A stretch of 30,909 nucleotides of DNA from CAZBLK01 sp964492715 (GTDB taxonomy: Bacteria > Bacillota > Clostridia > Lachnospirales > WRBF01): NCBI GenBank assembly GCA_964492715.1, contig CAZBLK010000029.1, positions 1 to 30,909 on the forward strand. Direction: 5' to 3'. Shown here one piece after another: positions 20,760-29,293 of the stretch (positions within the stretch are counted from its first letter, which is position 1; each line of letters opens with the position of its first letter). The translations under genes were made by a program, and so were the position numbers. The notes below the pieces were generated by a model, which did not search any database, was not told the origin of the DNA, and was given only the letters and a program-made list of their open reading frames with translations.

Positions 20760-23458
20760 GTTATGGCTATCCCTCCTATTCGGCTGTTGTACTGTGTTTC
20801 TTTGGTTAATTGCCTTATTACTTCTTTGGCAACCTTTGCTATGTCGCTTTCCTCACGGATTACAAAGGTGTTGTCCTTGATAACTACGTCTGGCGGCTTG
20901 GTGTTGGCTCGCTCTGTTTGTACGCTTACTACCCTGTTGATGTTGGTTTGTAAGTCTGGCAAGGCATTTTGCATACTATACAGCACATCTTTTGAGCTTG
21001 TTATAATCTCTGTTGGGTCTATTTGTAGGCTATCGGCTACACTTTCGGAAATGCTTTTTGAGGTTTTTATAAGTTCGTCCGCTTGGGAGTTAAGCCCAAT
21101 AACCATGCCTTCTCCCACCCATGAAAAATACTGCTTCATTAGCTTTGATGGGGAGGATATTCCGAAAAACTTTTTAATGCTGTCCGTGAAGCCGCTTATC
21201 ATGTTTATTACTGTGTTTTTAACTGCGTCTGTTTGGCTTTTTAAACCCTCAATTAAGCCGCCAAAAATGTCTGCACCGATACTTACCATTCCAGAAATTG
21301 AATCTCTGAACAAGTCCAGTAAACCGCTTAAAAGTGTTGCAGCTACGCTTTTAATCCCTTCCCAAGCTGTAGAGAAAATGTTTTTAATACTATCCCAAGC
21401 CCCTTGCCAATCGGCTTTTAAGACACTTGTAAAAAGGTTTATTGCTTCACTTATAATTTTAAGTGCTGTATTGATAACAGTTTTTATAACCTCAAATGCT
21501 GTGCCGACAATGGTTTTAACGTTGGTAAACAGGGTTTCAAATAGGTTTTTTATTGTATCGCCCCATTTGTTCCAAAAGTCTTTTATTCCATTGAATACAG
21601 TTTCGGCTAACTTCTTAATGTTTTCAAATAGGGCTGTAAATATTGGTTTTACTGTTTCAGCCCAACTTGTAAAGAAGTTTTTTATGTCCTCGAATGTTGG
21701 CTTTAGATACTCATAAAGGGCTTTTGCTTTTTCTTTTACTGTATCCCAGTTTTGGTAAAGTAAAACCCCTGCTGCTACTGCTCCTGCTATAACCCCTGCT
21801 ATTGGCAATATCACAGGGGCTATTGTGCCAAGTGCAGGTACTAAACCACCTGCTGCTCCTATGGCTGTGCTTAAACTGCCGAAAGTTGTCATTATTGTAC
21901 CTACAGCAGTTGTTAAGCTGCCTATGCCTGTTATTATCGGACCTATGGCGGCGGCAATTCCAGCGAACACTAACACGGTTGTTTTTGCACTTTCGTCTAA
22001 ATTTCCAAACCATTTAACAGCTTCGCTAATCTTTTCTACAATTGGGCTGATAACGGGAGCAATTATATCACCAAATTGTATCGCTGTATTTTTTAAATCA
22101 TTTAGAATCATAGAAAATGACTTATTAACGCCCTCTTGCATTTTTTCAAATGCTGCATCTGTAGCACCTGTCGAATTTTCCATAGCTAACAGTGCATTAT
22201 TTAAGTCATTCATACCATTTTCAGACGTTAAAACGGTTATTGTGTTCAAGGCTTCCACCGAACCAAATAATTGAGCCATTACATCGGTGTTACCGCCTGT
22301 TTTTTGTTTTATTTCGTCCAAAAATTTTGCCCAACCAACTGACTGCAGGTGTGCTGCACTAAAGTCTATTCCAAGCTTTTCAGCCGCTTTACTTGCTTCT
22401 GATGATGGCTTAATAATGTTAGAATAAGCTGCTTTAAGTCCTGTCGTAGCTTGTGCCGTGGCTATTCCGTTTTTTGTTAGCGTTGCATATGAGCTAAACA
22501 ATTCGTCTGTTGACACATTTAACGCCTTTGCTATAGGTACAACATTACCAATAGATGAAGCAATTTCCCCAAAAGATGTTTTACCTAAATTTTGTGCCAT
22601 TAACATTTGGTCTGAAATTTTTGACATTTCTTCTGCTGATTTTAACCCGTATGTATTCATAACAGTTGTAAGTCCATTAACAGCAGTAGAAGTGTCTGTA
22701 AATCCTCCAATTGCAGCTTTATTAGCTACTTCAACATACGATACAACGTCATCGCCCAAACTTCCTAAAGCCGAACCCATTTGATAAGTTGCTTCCGTTA
22801 ATGCCGTAGCTGATGCACCTGTTTCTGATGATAAGGACAATATTTCTGACTTTATTTTGTTCATTTTTTCGGGCGTGGCTGACATATCAAGTGTATTAAT
22901 CTTGTTTATGCCCTGCTCAAAATCACCAAAAAATTTAACGACAGCAGTACCAGCACCAATAATGGGAGTTGTCAATTTTAAAGTTAAGCCATTTCCAATT
23001 TCGGAAAGTTTGCCGCCTATTTCTTTTAACTTATTACCGCTTTCCGTCAAAGCTGTTCCAAGCTTAGTCCAGCCGCCTTGTTGTACAGTTAATTCACGAC
23101 TTGTTTGTTCTAATGCTCTTTGTAACCGTATTTCCTCGGCTTCCGCTTGTGTTAACTTAATTCTTAGGGTTTCAACTTCCTGTGAATTTTCTCCATATTG
23201 TGCGGTTGCCTTAGCCATCAAATCATTTAATTGTTCCTGTTCTTTTCTGTTTAGGCTTAAGCTTTTTTCTAAGTGTGCTTGCTGTGCGGTTAATGCTTCA
23301 ATGCTTTTGCTGTTTTTTCCAAATTCTGCGGTAACCTTGCTTAACTCCGCTTGGCTAAGTCTAAGCTCCCTATTAATCTCGCCCATACTCTTTTGAAATT
23401 CTGCCACACCATCAACAGTAAGCTTTAACCCTGCATATTTAATTGTTTCGCTTGCAAT
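20756..23458 (-). CDS. Tail tape measure protein, apparent ATT start
   Basis: About 900 residues if begun at 23458. Residues 1-130 are coiled coil. The TMP core follows (FEQGINKINTLD, VANKAAIGGFTDTSTAVNGL). Around residues 470-560 are long hydrophobic segments (VLVFAGIAAAIGPIITGIGS), and amphipathic helices and a Gly-rich tail close it. It sets tail length and is ejected with DNA. A GTG at 23407 lacks a ribosome site. Reading upstream gives ASETIKYAGLKLTVDGVAEF, the usual start of the family as MASETIK, but the first codon is ATT, with AAGGCGGTG seven bases before it. Either ATT is used or ATG was mutated. At roughly 1.5 angstrom per residue, a tail near 130 nm is expected. Confidence 0.9.
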   Translation of the reverse strand: MASETIKYAGLKLTVDGVAEFQKSMGEINRELRLSQAELSKVTAEFGKNSKSIEALTAQQAHLEKSLSLNRKEQEQLNDLMAKATAQYGENSQEVETLRIKLTQAEAEEIRLQRALEQTSRELTVQQGGWTKLGTALTESGNKLKEIGGKLSEIGNGLTLKLTTPIIGAGTAVVKFFGDFEQGINKINTLDMSATPEKMNKIKSEILSLSSETGASATALTEATYQMGSALGSLGDDVVSYVEVANKAAIGGFTDTSTAVNGLTTVMNTYGLKSAEEMSKISDQMLMAQNLGKTSFGEIASSIGNVVPIAKALNVSTDELFSSYATLTKNGIATAQATTGLKAAYSNIIKPSSEASKAAEKLGIDFSAAHLQSVGWAKFLDEIKQKTGGNTDVMAQLFGSVEALNTITVLTSENGMNDLNNALLAMENSTGATDAAFEKMQEGVNKSFSMILNDLKNTAIQFGDIIAPVISPIVEKISEAVKWFGNLDESAKTTVLVFAGIAAAIGPIITGIGSLTTAVGTIMTTFGSLSTAIGAAGGLVPALGTIAPVILPIAGVIAGAVAAGVLLYQNWDTVKEKAKALYEYLKPTFEDIKNFFTSWAETVKPIFTALFENIKKLAETVFNGIKDFWNKWGDTIKNLFETLFTNVKTIVGTAFEVIKTVINTALKIISEAINLFTSVLKADWQGAWDSIKNIFSTAWEGIKSVAATLLSGLLDLFRDSISGMVSIGADIFGGLIEGLKSQTDAVKNTVINMISGFTDSIKKFFGISSPSKLMKQYFSWVGEGMVIGLNSQADELIKTSKSISESVADSLQIDPTEIITSSKDVLYSMQNALPDLQTNINRVVSVQTERANTKPPDVVIKDNTFVIREESDIAKVAKEVIRQLTKETQYNSRIGGIAIT

Positions 23459-23478
23459 ACTTCGTCACCGCCTTAACG

Positions 23479-24032
23479 TTACCAATAACCCTTTGGCAAC
23501 TGGTCGAAGGTTACTTTTTTTGGACTCTTTCTTTTTTTTGCACCATTGGCTAGAAGCCATTGCTCCGCAACTCCGTAATAAAAGTAAAAAGTAGCGTCCA
23601 TAAACTGGTCGTAAGTCCACCCCAACTTTGCTTGGGCGAAGTGGATATGATAAAACCAGTCAAATTCAGCTACTTTTTTTCGGATTCACCTGTTTTGTCG
23701 TTGTCTTGGAGTGACGAAACTACTTTTTGTGTTCTGCTTAATAGCTTTGATATTTCAGACAAAGTATTTTTAAACTGTGCAGAATCAAAATCTGTGTCGT
23801 TTAAGTCATCAAGCGTAACCTCAACACCGCCGTATTTAAGTGCAACGTAAATAACGTAGATTATGTCGTTAGTTTCAAAGCTTCCTTCGGCAAGCTTGTT
23901 AAACAATGTTATAAAGCTTACCTTTGTCAATTCCTCCAGCTCTGCCAACGCTCTAAATGTTAGCCTTGCTGGGTATTTTTCGCCGTTTATCTCAATTGTG
24001 ATAGGCTCTAAATTGCTTTTTTTGAACTTCAT
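23479..24032 (-). CDS. Tail assembly chaperone GT (made by -1 frameshift)
   Basis: The long form of the tail chaperone. Ribosomes that slip at A-AAA-AAG (23679-23673) enter the -1 frame and continue VAEFDWFYHIHFAQAKLGWT, then WTYDQFMDATFYFYYG and EQWLLANGAKKRKS, to a TAA at 23479. This T part matches the second half of gpGT in lambda-like siphoviruses. In the lambda paradigm a few per cent of product is GT; it binds the tape measure through G and the major tail protein through T and leaves the finished tail. Its place between the major tail protein and tape measure is as expected. Confidence 0.88.
23670..24032 (-). CDS. Tail assembly chaperone G
   Basis: A 120-residue protein, the short form of the chaperone. 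ATG 24032 with GGAGGG six bases upstream is a better start than the ATG at 24044, which overlaps that site. Blocks: ITIEINGEKYPARLTFRALA, ELEELTKVSFITLFNKLAEG, IIYVIYVALKYGG. It ends QDNDKTGESEKK, with the final codons forming the slippery heptamer. It coats the tape measure until the tail tube assembles. The hairpin terminator upstream (24060-24089) probably lowers its expression compared with the major tail protein. Confidence 0.88.
   Translation of the reverse strand: MKFKKSNLEPITIEINGEKYPARLTFRALAELEELTKVSFITLFNKLAEGSFETNDIIYVIYVALKYGGVEVTLDDLNDTDFDSAQFKNTLSEISKLLSRTQKVVSSLQDNDKTGESEKK
23673..23679 (-). promoter_or_regulatory. -1 ribosomal slippery site A-AAA-AAG
   Basis: The heptamer has the classical X-XXY-YYZ form in the zero frame (GAA AAA AAG TAG) and is immediately followed by the G stop codon. 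The -1 frame is open for about 63 further codons with strong gpT-like sequence. Confidence 0.85.
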
Positions 24033-24059
24033 AAGACCCTCCATAAATAAATAATTAAA

Positions 24060-24089
24060 CCCACTAAAGCTTTTTAAAGCTGTAGTGGG
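24060..24089 (-). terminator. Intrinsic (probably leaky) terminator after the major tail protein
   Basis: On the minus strand, CCCACTACAGCTTT-AAAAAGCTTTAGTGGG folds into a 13-bp-class stem with one mismatch, followed by TTTAATTATTTATTT. The gene order needs read-through, so it likely trims expression of downstream tail genes after the abundant tube protein. Confidence 0.7.
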
Positions 24090-24098
24090 CTACTATTG

Positions 24099-24719
24099 TT
24101 ACGCCGTTGGCGTTGGGTTAATAATTGACGATATTTGTTCCTCGCTGTATATCGGCTGTGCGAAAAATTGTTCCTTGGTAAGCGGTGTAAGTTCTGCCAC
24201 TGTTGCTTCTTTTGTTGAATACTTGGTACGCCAAACTTTGTTGTATGGAATAATTTTGATTTTATAATCCGCTTCGGGGTCTGGTATATCCTTATTTCTT
24301 GTTTTGTGCTTTTCGTCCGCTGGAACAAGTTTGCACAACGGATGCCAATAATAAACAAATGAGCCGTCCGAATTTTCGCCCCAGTAACCGAACGCAAATT
24401 CACGCCCTTTGTCGTTTGTTTTGTTTAATGTGAAGCCGTCTTTTTTTGTTGCCCCCTCAACTACATCAATTAACTCTGGAGGTAAAACAACAGCTTTGAT
24501 TGATATTTCGCCCCCAGACGTTTGGTTTATGTAGTCAAACACAATACCGCTTGCGTAGACTTCAAGTTCTGACATTGTCCGTGCTAACCCAAGTTCTTTA
24601 ATAACTGGCAATTCCAGTATTTTGTCCTCATATGTGATTTTGCTCTTATCTCGTTCTTTGATAAGGCAAAGAAAGGACGAACCTACTGTTACTTCATATT
24701 CGGGTACTAAATACTCCAT
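24099..24719 (-). CDS. Major tail (tube) protein, phi13 family
   Basis: A 206-residue protein from ATG 24719 with AGGGGG at good spacing. It shows the phi13-type major tail protein pattern: an N-terminal EYEVTVGSSF strand, LGLARTMSELEVYASGIVFD, VVLPPELIDVVEGATKKDGF, EFAFGYWGENSDGSFVYYWH and a KIIPYNKVWR block. It polymerises into the tail tube. The C-terminal 45 residues are more variable and rich in Thr, Pro and Ile, ending INPTPTA. The gene sits between the gp10-like gene and a terminator hairpin, which fits its need for high expression. Confidence 0.88.
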   Translation of the reverse strand: MEYLVPEYEVTVGSSFLCLIKERDKSKITYEDKILELPVIKELGLARTMSELEVYASGIVFDYINQTSGGEISIKAVVLPPELIDVVEGATKKDGFTLNKTNDKGREFAFGYWGENSDGSFVYYWHPLCKLVPADEKHKTRNKDIPDPEADYKIKIIPYNKVWRTKYSTKEATVAELTPLTKEQFFAQPIYSEEQISSIINPTPTA

Positions 24720-24722
24720 AAA

Positions 24723-25145
24723 CTAACCCCCTATTTCTTGTTTGTAAACGTCAAGCATTGCATTTGCTATGTTTTCTTTTTCGGCTTCGTAGGCTGGCTT
24801 TATGTGTTCTGCCTTGATTAATTTGCCCGAAGGTGCTTTGTTTATAAGCTTGCCGTTTTTTCTTTTCCCTTTTACTGGCTTATAACCTTTTTCGTAAAAC
24901 CGCCCATAAAAGCCATCTTTGCCCCAACCGACATCTTGTGTCTTTGTGGTATTGTTGTACTCTGATGAAATGCTGTTTTCAAGGTTGCCCGTTTTTCTGT
25001 GAGTGCTTATAATGCGTTTTGCACGGTCAACTACTGGTGTAGCCCCAGCTTCTAACGCTTTGTGGCGTATGTTTTCATCAGTTACTTTGTTGCTGATGCT
25101 TGCCAATTCCTCGGCAAGCTCTGCGAATCCGTTTCCAATGTCCAT
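24723..25145 (-). CDS. HK97 gp10-like head-tail/tail protein
   Basis: A 140-residue protein. ATG 25145 is preferred over 25205, which would overlap the preceding gene by 46 bases. The start MDIGNGFAELAEELASISNK, the HKALEAGATPVVDRAKRI helix, THRKTGNLENSI and DVGWGKDGFYGRFYEKG are the family hallmarks, with a KPAYEAEKENI end. HK97 gp10-type proteins sit in the head-tail joining region and are among the neck or tail-terminator genes. The stop lies three bases before the major tail start. Confidence 0.85.
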   Translation of the reverse strand: MDIGNGFAELAEELASISNKVTDENIRHKALEAGATPVVDRAKRIISTHRKTGNLENSISSEYNNTTKTQDVGWGKDGFYGRFYEKGYKPVKGKRKNGKLINKAPSGKLIKAEHIKPAYEAEKENIANAMLDVYKQEIGG

Positions 25146-25159
25146 AATACAATACCTAC

Positions 25160-25399
25160 TTACTTTTTGTCGGCAGGAATTGTATAACGTTCTTCTCTGC
25201 TGCAAAGGAATTTAACAAGCTCGCTCAACACATGCTCGGCTTTTCCCTTATCTTTGAACATGCCAAAACTAACTCCTTCTATGCCAATTGAGAATGGTTT
25301 TATTTTTTGGTTTTCAACTTCAACAGGTGCAATATTTATTAAGTTGTTTTCGCCCAGCGTAAAAACTTGCTGTCCGTCTTGGCTTACTACTATTTTCAT
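25160..25399 (-). CDS. Hypothetical 79-residue phage protein
   Basis: The family is not recognised. ATG 25399 sits nine bases after GGAGG. A TTG at 25414 would overlap that site, so it is rejected as the start. The sequence opens MKIVVSQDGQQVFTLGENNL, then IGIEGVSFGMFKDKGKAEHV. It is a beta-strand-rich front with a short amphipathic helix, ending in lysines. It lies in the neck-gene cluster, 14 bases upstream of the gp10-like start, so it is co-expressed with head-tail joining proteins. Confidence 0.65.
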   Translation of the reverse strand: MKIVVSQDGQQVFTLGENNLINIAPVEVENQKIKPFSIGIEGVSFGMFKDKGKAEHVLSELVKFLCSREERYTIPADKK

Positions 25400-25403
25400 G
25401 GCT

Positions 25404-25730
25404 TCAACCTCCAATATTCCTTGTTAGGGTTACTTCAAACTGATAGATTATTGTTTTGTCCTCTCTATCGAATGTTATGGCTATGTCGGGCAGTAAATCA
25501 TTTTCAAGCAACACGGTTTTGAGCTTTTCCAATGTTTCGTCAAACTCGCTTTTGCTGAAATATGTTATAGCTACCCTTGTTTTTTCTCTGAATCGCTTTC
25601 CGCTTGCATAGTCGAAGGACACGTTGTACTCTTGATAAACCGCATAAGGGTATTTGGCTTGTGCCGCTTCGTAGTGCCATATTGAAACACCAGCACTGCT
25701 TATTTTTTGGTACAATTCAAGCAATGTCAT
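25404..25730 (-). CDS. Tail terminator / head-tail joining protein (gp17-like, DUF3168-like)
   Basis: A 108-residue protein from ATG 25730, overlapping the previous gene by 14 bases. An opening helix (LLELYQKISSAGVSIWHYEA), AQAKYPYAVYQEYN, KTRVAITYFSKSEFDETLEK and a final YQFEVTLTRN strand give the alpha/beta pattern of tail-terminator proteins, which cap the tail tube and join it to the connector. The place between head-closure and gp10-like genes agrees. Assignment rests on pattern and synteny. Confidence 0.65.
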   Translation of the reverse strand: MTLLELYQKISSAGVSIWHYEAAQAKYPYAVYQEYNVSFDYASGKRFREKTRVAITYFSKSEFDETLEKLKTVLLENDLLPDIAITFDREDKTIIYQFEVTLTRNIGG

Positions 25731-26046
25731 AGTTAGCGGTCACCCTCTCTAGTGTAATGTCCGTTACTGCCACGCCCTTTACAACGCCGCTGTAAGTTCT
25801 GCCAACCTCGTATTGAACGCTATCTACAACAATAACATGCTTATTGCATACGCTTTTATCTTGGTGTATGCGAACACGCTTGTCAATGCTCGTTTCCGCT
25901 TGCTTTGCGGCGTAATATTCCTCGGTCGTGAAGCCGATTTCCCCATAAAAAGCCGTTGTATACGGCACTAAAACGTCCATAGCGTTGCCGCCCTCGCTCT
26001 TTTGGGGAATTTTTTTGTATATTTCGAGTATTCCATCGTTAAACAT
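25717..26046 (-). CDS. Head closure protein (phage head-tail adaptor, gp16-like)
   Basis: A 109-residue protein from ATG 26046; a GTG nine bases earlier forms part of the GGTGA ribosome site. It is a small beta-barrel type sequence: ILEIYKKIPQKSEGGNAMDV, FYGEIGFTTEEYYAAKQAET, VRIHQDKSVCNKHVIVVDSV and QYEVGRTYSG. The HQD-and-QYEV pattern is typical of the SPP1 gp16-like head-tail adaptor family, which closes the portal channel. It overlaps the connector gene upstream by eight bases. Confidence 0.75.
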   Translation of the reverse strand: MFNDGILEIYKKIPQKSEGGNAMDVLVPYTTAFYGEIGFTTEEYYAAKQAETSIDKRVRIHQDKSVCNKHVIVVDSVQYEVGRTYSGVVKGVAVTDITLERVTANYDIA

Positions 26047-26299
26047 TGTAGTCACCAGCCAAACATAAAGAAGTTTTTAGCATGTCGTAGGACTTTTGAT
26101 ATTTTTCGCCATCGTCTGCATAGCCAAAGTTGGCTTTTGCGTAAAGTGTAACCGCTCTTACAATAAGTGGGTCGTTGTCATCTATGTTGACAACGCCCGA
26201 TATTTTGAGGTCAATTTTACATGCGTCAATAAGTGCGGTTATTTCGCTATCAAATGCTGTGCTTGTTATTCTTAAAGCTAACCTAACCGCTTCAAGCAT
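26039..26299 (-). CDS. Head-tail connector (gp6-like)
   Basis: An 86-residue helical protein from ATG 26299 with AGGTGAT upstream. It begins with MLEAVRLALRITSTAFDSEI, then TALIDACKIDLKISGV, DPLIVRAVTLYAKANFGYAD and EKYQKSYDMLKTSLCLA, the classical gp6-like DNA-packaging connector pattern. It forms the first ring under the portal. It lies directly after the capsid gene as in HK97-type phages. Confidence 0.88.
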   Translation of the reverse strand: MLEAVRLALRITSTAFDSEITALIDACKIDLKISGVVNIDDNDPLIVRAVTLYAKANFGYADDGEKYQKSYDMLKTSLCLAGDYNV

Positions 26300-26307
26300 A
26301 ATATCAC

Positions 26308-27540
26308 CTACGCCTTTTTGTTTAAAATAACCAATGAATTTTTATCAACAACCTTACCATCAACAAGCATAATAGCCTTTGTAACAATGTCATCGGTGTC
26401 GTTGTCCTCATACTTTTTAACGCCCATGTTGTAGTTGGTGTTTAGCACGTAGTCCTTGAAATTGAATAAAAACGCAAACGTTGTACCAGCCGCCAAAGAA
26501 GCGTCATACGAATTTACATAGTCGCAAACAATGACGGTACGCCCTAGCAATGAGCGTTCTGGCTTACCGCCTATTCCATAATTCACTCTGCAGATGGGCT
26601 GCCCTGTGCTGTCGGTTAAGCCGTAGTACGTCATAAACGTTTTCTTTGACATACACCACACCGCTCCGCTTTCGTATGCTTGTGGTAACGCCCCTTCCGC
26701 TTCGATAAGGTCGTTATAAGAAGGGGTTTGAACGTCAATTTTTTGTTTTGCTGGGGCGGCTTCTGCTAAAATGCCTTTGGGCTGTCCTGTGCCTGTTCCG
26801 TTGATAATTGATTTTTCAATGCCCTTAACCATTGCTTCAACAACGTTATTAATGAGCGTTGTTTCAAATACTGACATAGCCATAGTGTCAACTTCAAGGC
26901 TGATAGCAACTGCACAACGTAATTTGTGATATGTAAATACAATTTCACCAGTTGCTTTTTTCTGCTTATCGCTTCCTTGCCCTTCACTTACCCATGTAGC
27001 AGTAGGCTTAACACTTGATGATGGAATACGCACACCGCCTTTATACGCTGTGTGCGTGACAAGCGGAAGTATCATGCCTGTTGCTTCCATTGTTTCAATA
27101 ATTTGGTTTAGCACCGTTGTCGGAATTACTGCCCCAATGTCTGTTGTAGTTGTTACTTCGCTGGCTCTGTATTCCTTTGGAATTGGTGTATCCCTCAAAA
27201 CGTGCTGCATGAACGCTTTTCGGTATTCTGGTGTGTTAAGTGGGTCTGTTTCCTCGCCCTTTGGCTCAGCAGGGAAAGTCCTAATGATTGTTTGATGTGT
27301 CTGCCCCTCGGCTATTGCCCCAAGCAATGTTGCACGCCGCTCGGCTTCATCTTTTAAAGCTTTACGTTCCTCTTTCAATGATGTTACTTCGGTTTCAAAG
27401 GCTGTTAGTTCCTCTGAGGTTAATGCCGCTGCCCTTGTTTCAAGTTCGCTTGCTATGGCGGCTAAACGGGCATCAATTTCTTGACCTCTGTTTGTTCCAA
27501 AAAACTGTAGATTAATTTTTAACAACTGCTTCCTTTTCAT
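26308..27540 (-). CDS. Major capsid protein, HK97 fold, with N-terminal scaffold (delta) domain
   Basis: A 410-residue protein from ATG 27540 with GGGGG at good spacing. Residues about 17-75 are a helical delta domain (LAAIASELETRAAALTSEEL) that acts as built-in scaffold and is normally cut off by the prohead protease. The HK97 core follows: TTTDIGAVIPTTVLNQIIET, TAYKGGVRIPSSSVKPTATW, the AVAISLEVDTMA spine region, KGIEKSIINGTGTGQPKGIL, and a LLGRTVIVCDYV strand near the C terminus. It builds the icosahedral head. It is encoded two bases after the protease stop. Confidence 0.93.
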   Translation of the reverse strand: MKRKQLLKINLQFFGTNRGQEIDARLAAIASELETRAAALTSEELTAFETEVTSLKEERKALKDEAERRATLLGAIAEGQTHQTIIRTFPAEPKGEETDPLNTPEYRKAFMQHVLRDTPIPKEYRASEVTTTTDIGAVIPTTVLNQIIETMEATGMILPLVTHTAYKGGVRIPSSSVKPTATWVSEGQGSDKQKKATGEIVFTYHKLRCAVAISLEVDTMAMSVFETTLINNVVEAMVKGIEKSIINGTGTGQPKGILAEAAPAKQKIDVQTPSYNDLIEAEGALPQAYESGAVWCMSKKTFMTYYGLTDSTGQPICRVNYGIGGKPERSLLGRTVIVCDYVNSYDASLAAGTTFAFLFNFKDYVLNTNYNMGVKKYEDNDTDDIVTKAIMLVDGKVVDKNSLVILNKKA

Positions 27541-27542
27541 GC

Positions 27543-28127
27543 CTATACCCCCAATTTTATTTTTAAACTTAATAACCTTGCTCTAAATACCGATTCTGCT
27601 TTAAATCTTGTTTGAGCGAAGCTCCTTGCTGATATTTCAGTATCGCCATTAGCTGGAATGCTGACGGCTGAAACATCATATACCTTTTTAATCTTTAAAA
27701 TTTTGCGTGTCCTTGTTTCCTTGTTGTAGCTTTCCTCCGCTACCGTAAAAGCCCATGACATTTGAGTGATTAAGCCCTCGGTTATCTCGCTGTGAAGCTC
27801 CTTAGCGGCAACACTTTTTGACAAGTCCGCAAATGTAAAAAGCCCTTTGCTGTCTGGCTCAATGCCTAACGTGTTGTTAGACTGCCGTGCAAGGACTTTT
27901 CCTTCATGGTTGTAAAGCATAATAACGTCTGAAATGTCTGCTCCGTCAAATGCGTTGCGGTCGATTTCCTCGTAAAACTTAATCCCATCATACTCGTAGA
28001 GCAAATAAGGTACAAAAGTCGTGGCATAACCCTCAACGTAAAAATCAGTGTTAAATCTTTTGTTGCTGCCGCCTGATTTCAGCGGAACGCTTAAAGCCCT
28101 GTATTCTATACCATTACACTTTGACAT
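27543..28127 (-). CDS. Prohead maturation protease (HK97 family, S78)
   Basis: A 194-residue protein. ATG 28127 follows GGGGGTG at the right distance; the GTG at 28136 lies inside that site. Catalytic candidates are His in MLYNHEGKVLARQ and Ser in LITQMSWAFTV, with the family end VYDVSAVSIPANGDTEISAR. It cleaves the capsid delta domain during maturation. Its start lies within the true C-terminal end of the portal gene (portal TAA at 28114). Confidence 0.9.
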   Translation of the reverse strand: MSKCNGIEYRALSVPLKSGGSNKRFNTDFYVEGYATTFVPYLLYEYDGIKFYEEIDRNAFDGADISDVIMLYNHEGKVLARQSNNTLGIEPDSKGLFTFADLSKSVAAKELHSEITEGLITQMSWAFTVAEESYNKETRTRKILKIKKVYDVSAVSIPANGDTEISARSFAQTRFKAESVFRARLLSLKIKLGV

Positions 28128-29278
28128 CTTTTTCACCCCCTGCGTTTAAATTACTTACTTCTGTGTATTCCTTGCGGATATAATATTTGTCACCGTCCTC
28201 AACATGTGCCATGTTCCATATGTCCATTACGCCGTTTCTGGTAATAAGCCCACGGTCGAATAACTGTGTTGATATGTTTAGCTTTGTGTTGTTGCTGGCG
28301 TATTTGTAGGCGGTTAGCCGTTAAGGTTATCATATTTCCAAAGCTTAATTCACGGGGCGTGAACGTCATGTTCGACAGGGCAAGCGATAACTGGATAGCA
28401 AAAGGTTCTATTTTGCCCTCATAGTATGCGTTCCATTCGTCCTCGCTAAATTTATTTTGCAAAATACTTTCGTTTGTGTTGAAGTAGTTGTATACATTTT
28501 CATTAATCTGCTTCATTTGGACTGCATTAACGATAAATGGCTTACTCTCTACTTGCTTTAGCTCTGCAAATTTATTGTCGTAAATAATCATTCCGCTTTG
28601 GTTTTCTGACGAGAGATTATCCTCAGTGAAGCGTTCACGCTCTTTTTTTATGTCCTCTGGCTTAATGATGTTTGCAAGCTTTGCAAGGAAGCGGATAGTA
28701 GCGGAATTTTTAACGCTGTTTATGATGCCTTGATTTTGGGTGTGTATCAACTGCATTGTCGGCTTTAAGGCTGCGTTATCAGTGCCGAAAAAATCGTCTT
28801 TATACTGAAATTGTGTTAATACTCCAACCTTGCTGTACTCAATTGCCGCTTTTCGTCCGTTGGCGAACGTATACCGCAAATATGCAACGCCGCCAACGTC
28901 TAAAACCTCGCAATTTTGCGGTAGTATGGGGTAATATCCGCTTATGTAGCCGTATTCGTCCTCAATTGGCACAATAAAGGCATTGTTACAAACTGATAGA
29001 ATCGTAGCAATTCTATAAATAAATTTGCTTGTATCCATGAACGGATTCGGCTTGAATTGCAGTATCTTTTCTAAGCTTTTGTAAGCCGTACCCGAAATTT
29101 CGGGTTTAAGTTTGCTGCAAGCCGTGGCGAACGAATGAATAACCGCTCGTGTTAGTTCCATTTCATACACGCCGCCTTCGTAGGTTGTGAATACTGGCGT
29201 ATATGCTGTAAATGCCTTGAAATAATTTGCTACTATTATTTCTGTTTTGCTTTTGAATATGTTTTCAAATAATCCCAC
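28114..29278 (-). pseudogene. Portal protein, C-terminal frameshift
   Basis: A HK97-type portal starting at GTG 29278 with AAAGGGGG upstream. Blocks include YEMELTRAVIHSFATACSKL, FKPNPFMDTSKFIYRIAT, the LRYTFANGRKAAIEYSKV region and FSEDEWNAYYEGKIEPFAIQ. The uninterrupted frame ends at 28199 with an unlikely QIRQQQHKAKHINTV tail. In the alternative frame, after LTANRLQ, the expected end appears: YASNNTKLNISTQLFDRGLI, TRNGVMDIWNMAHVEDGDKY, YIRKEYTEVS, stopping at 28114. One extra A/T in the run at plus-strand 28303-28305 explains it. The portal ring is needed for packaging, so the phage is defective if this is not an error. Confidence 0.88.
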
Positions 29279-29293
29279 TCCTTAACCCCCTTT

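Noticed and set aside
20763..21716. A 317-codon plus-strand frame
   Set aside because: Antisense shadow of the tape measure gene; hydrophobic low-information sequence with no family likeness.
24074..24403. 109-codon minus-strand frame inside the major tail gene
   Set aside because: Same-strand shadow with Arg/Gln-rich composition; the phi13-type frame is clear.
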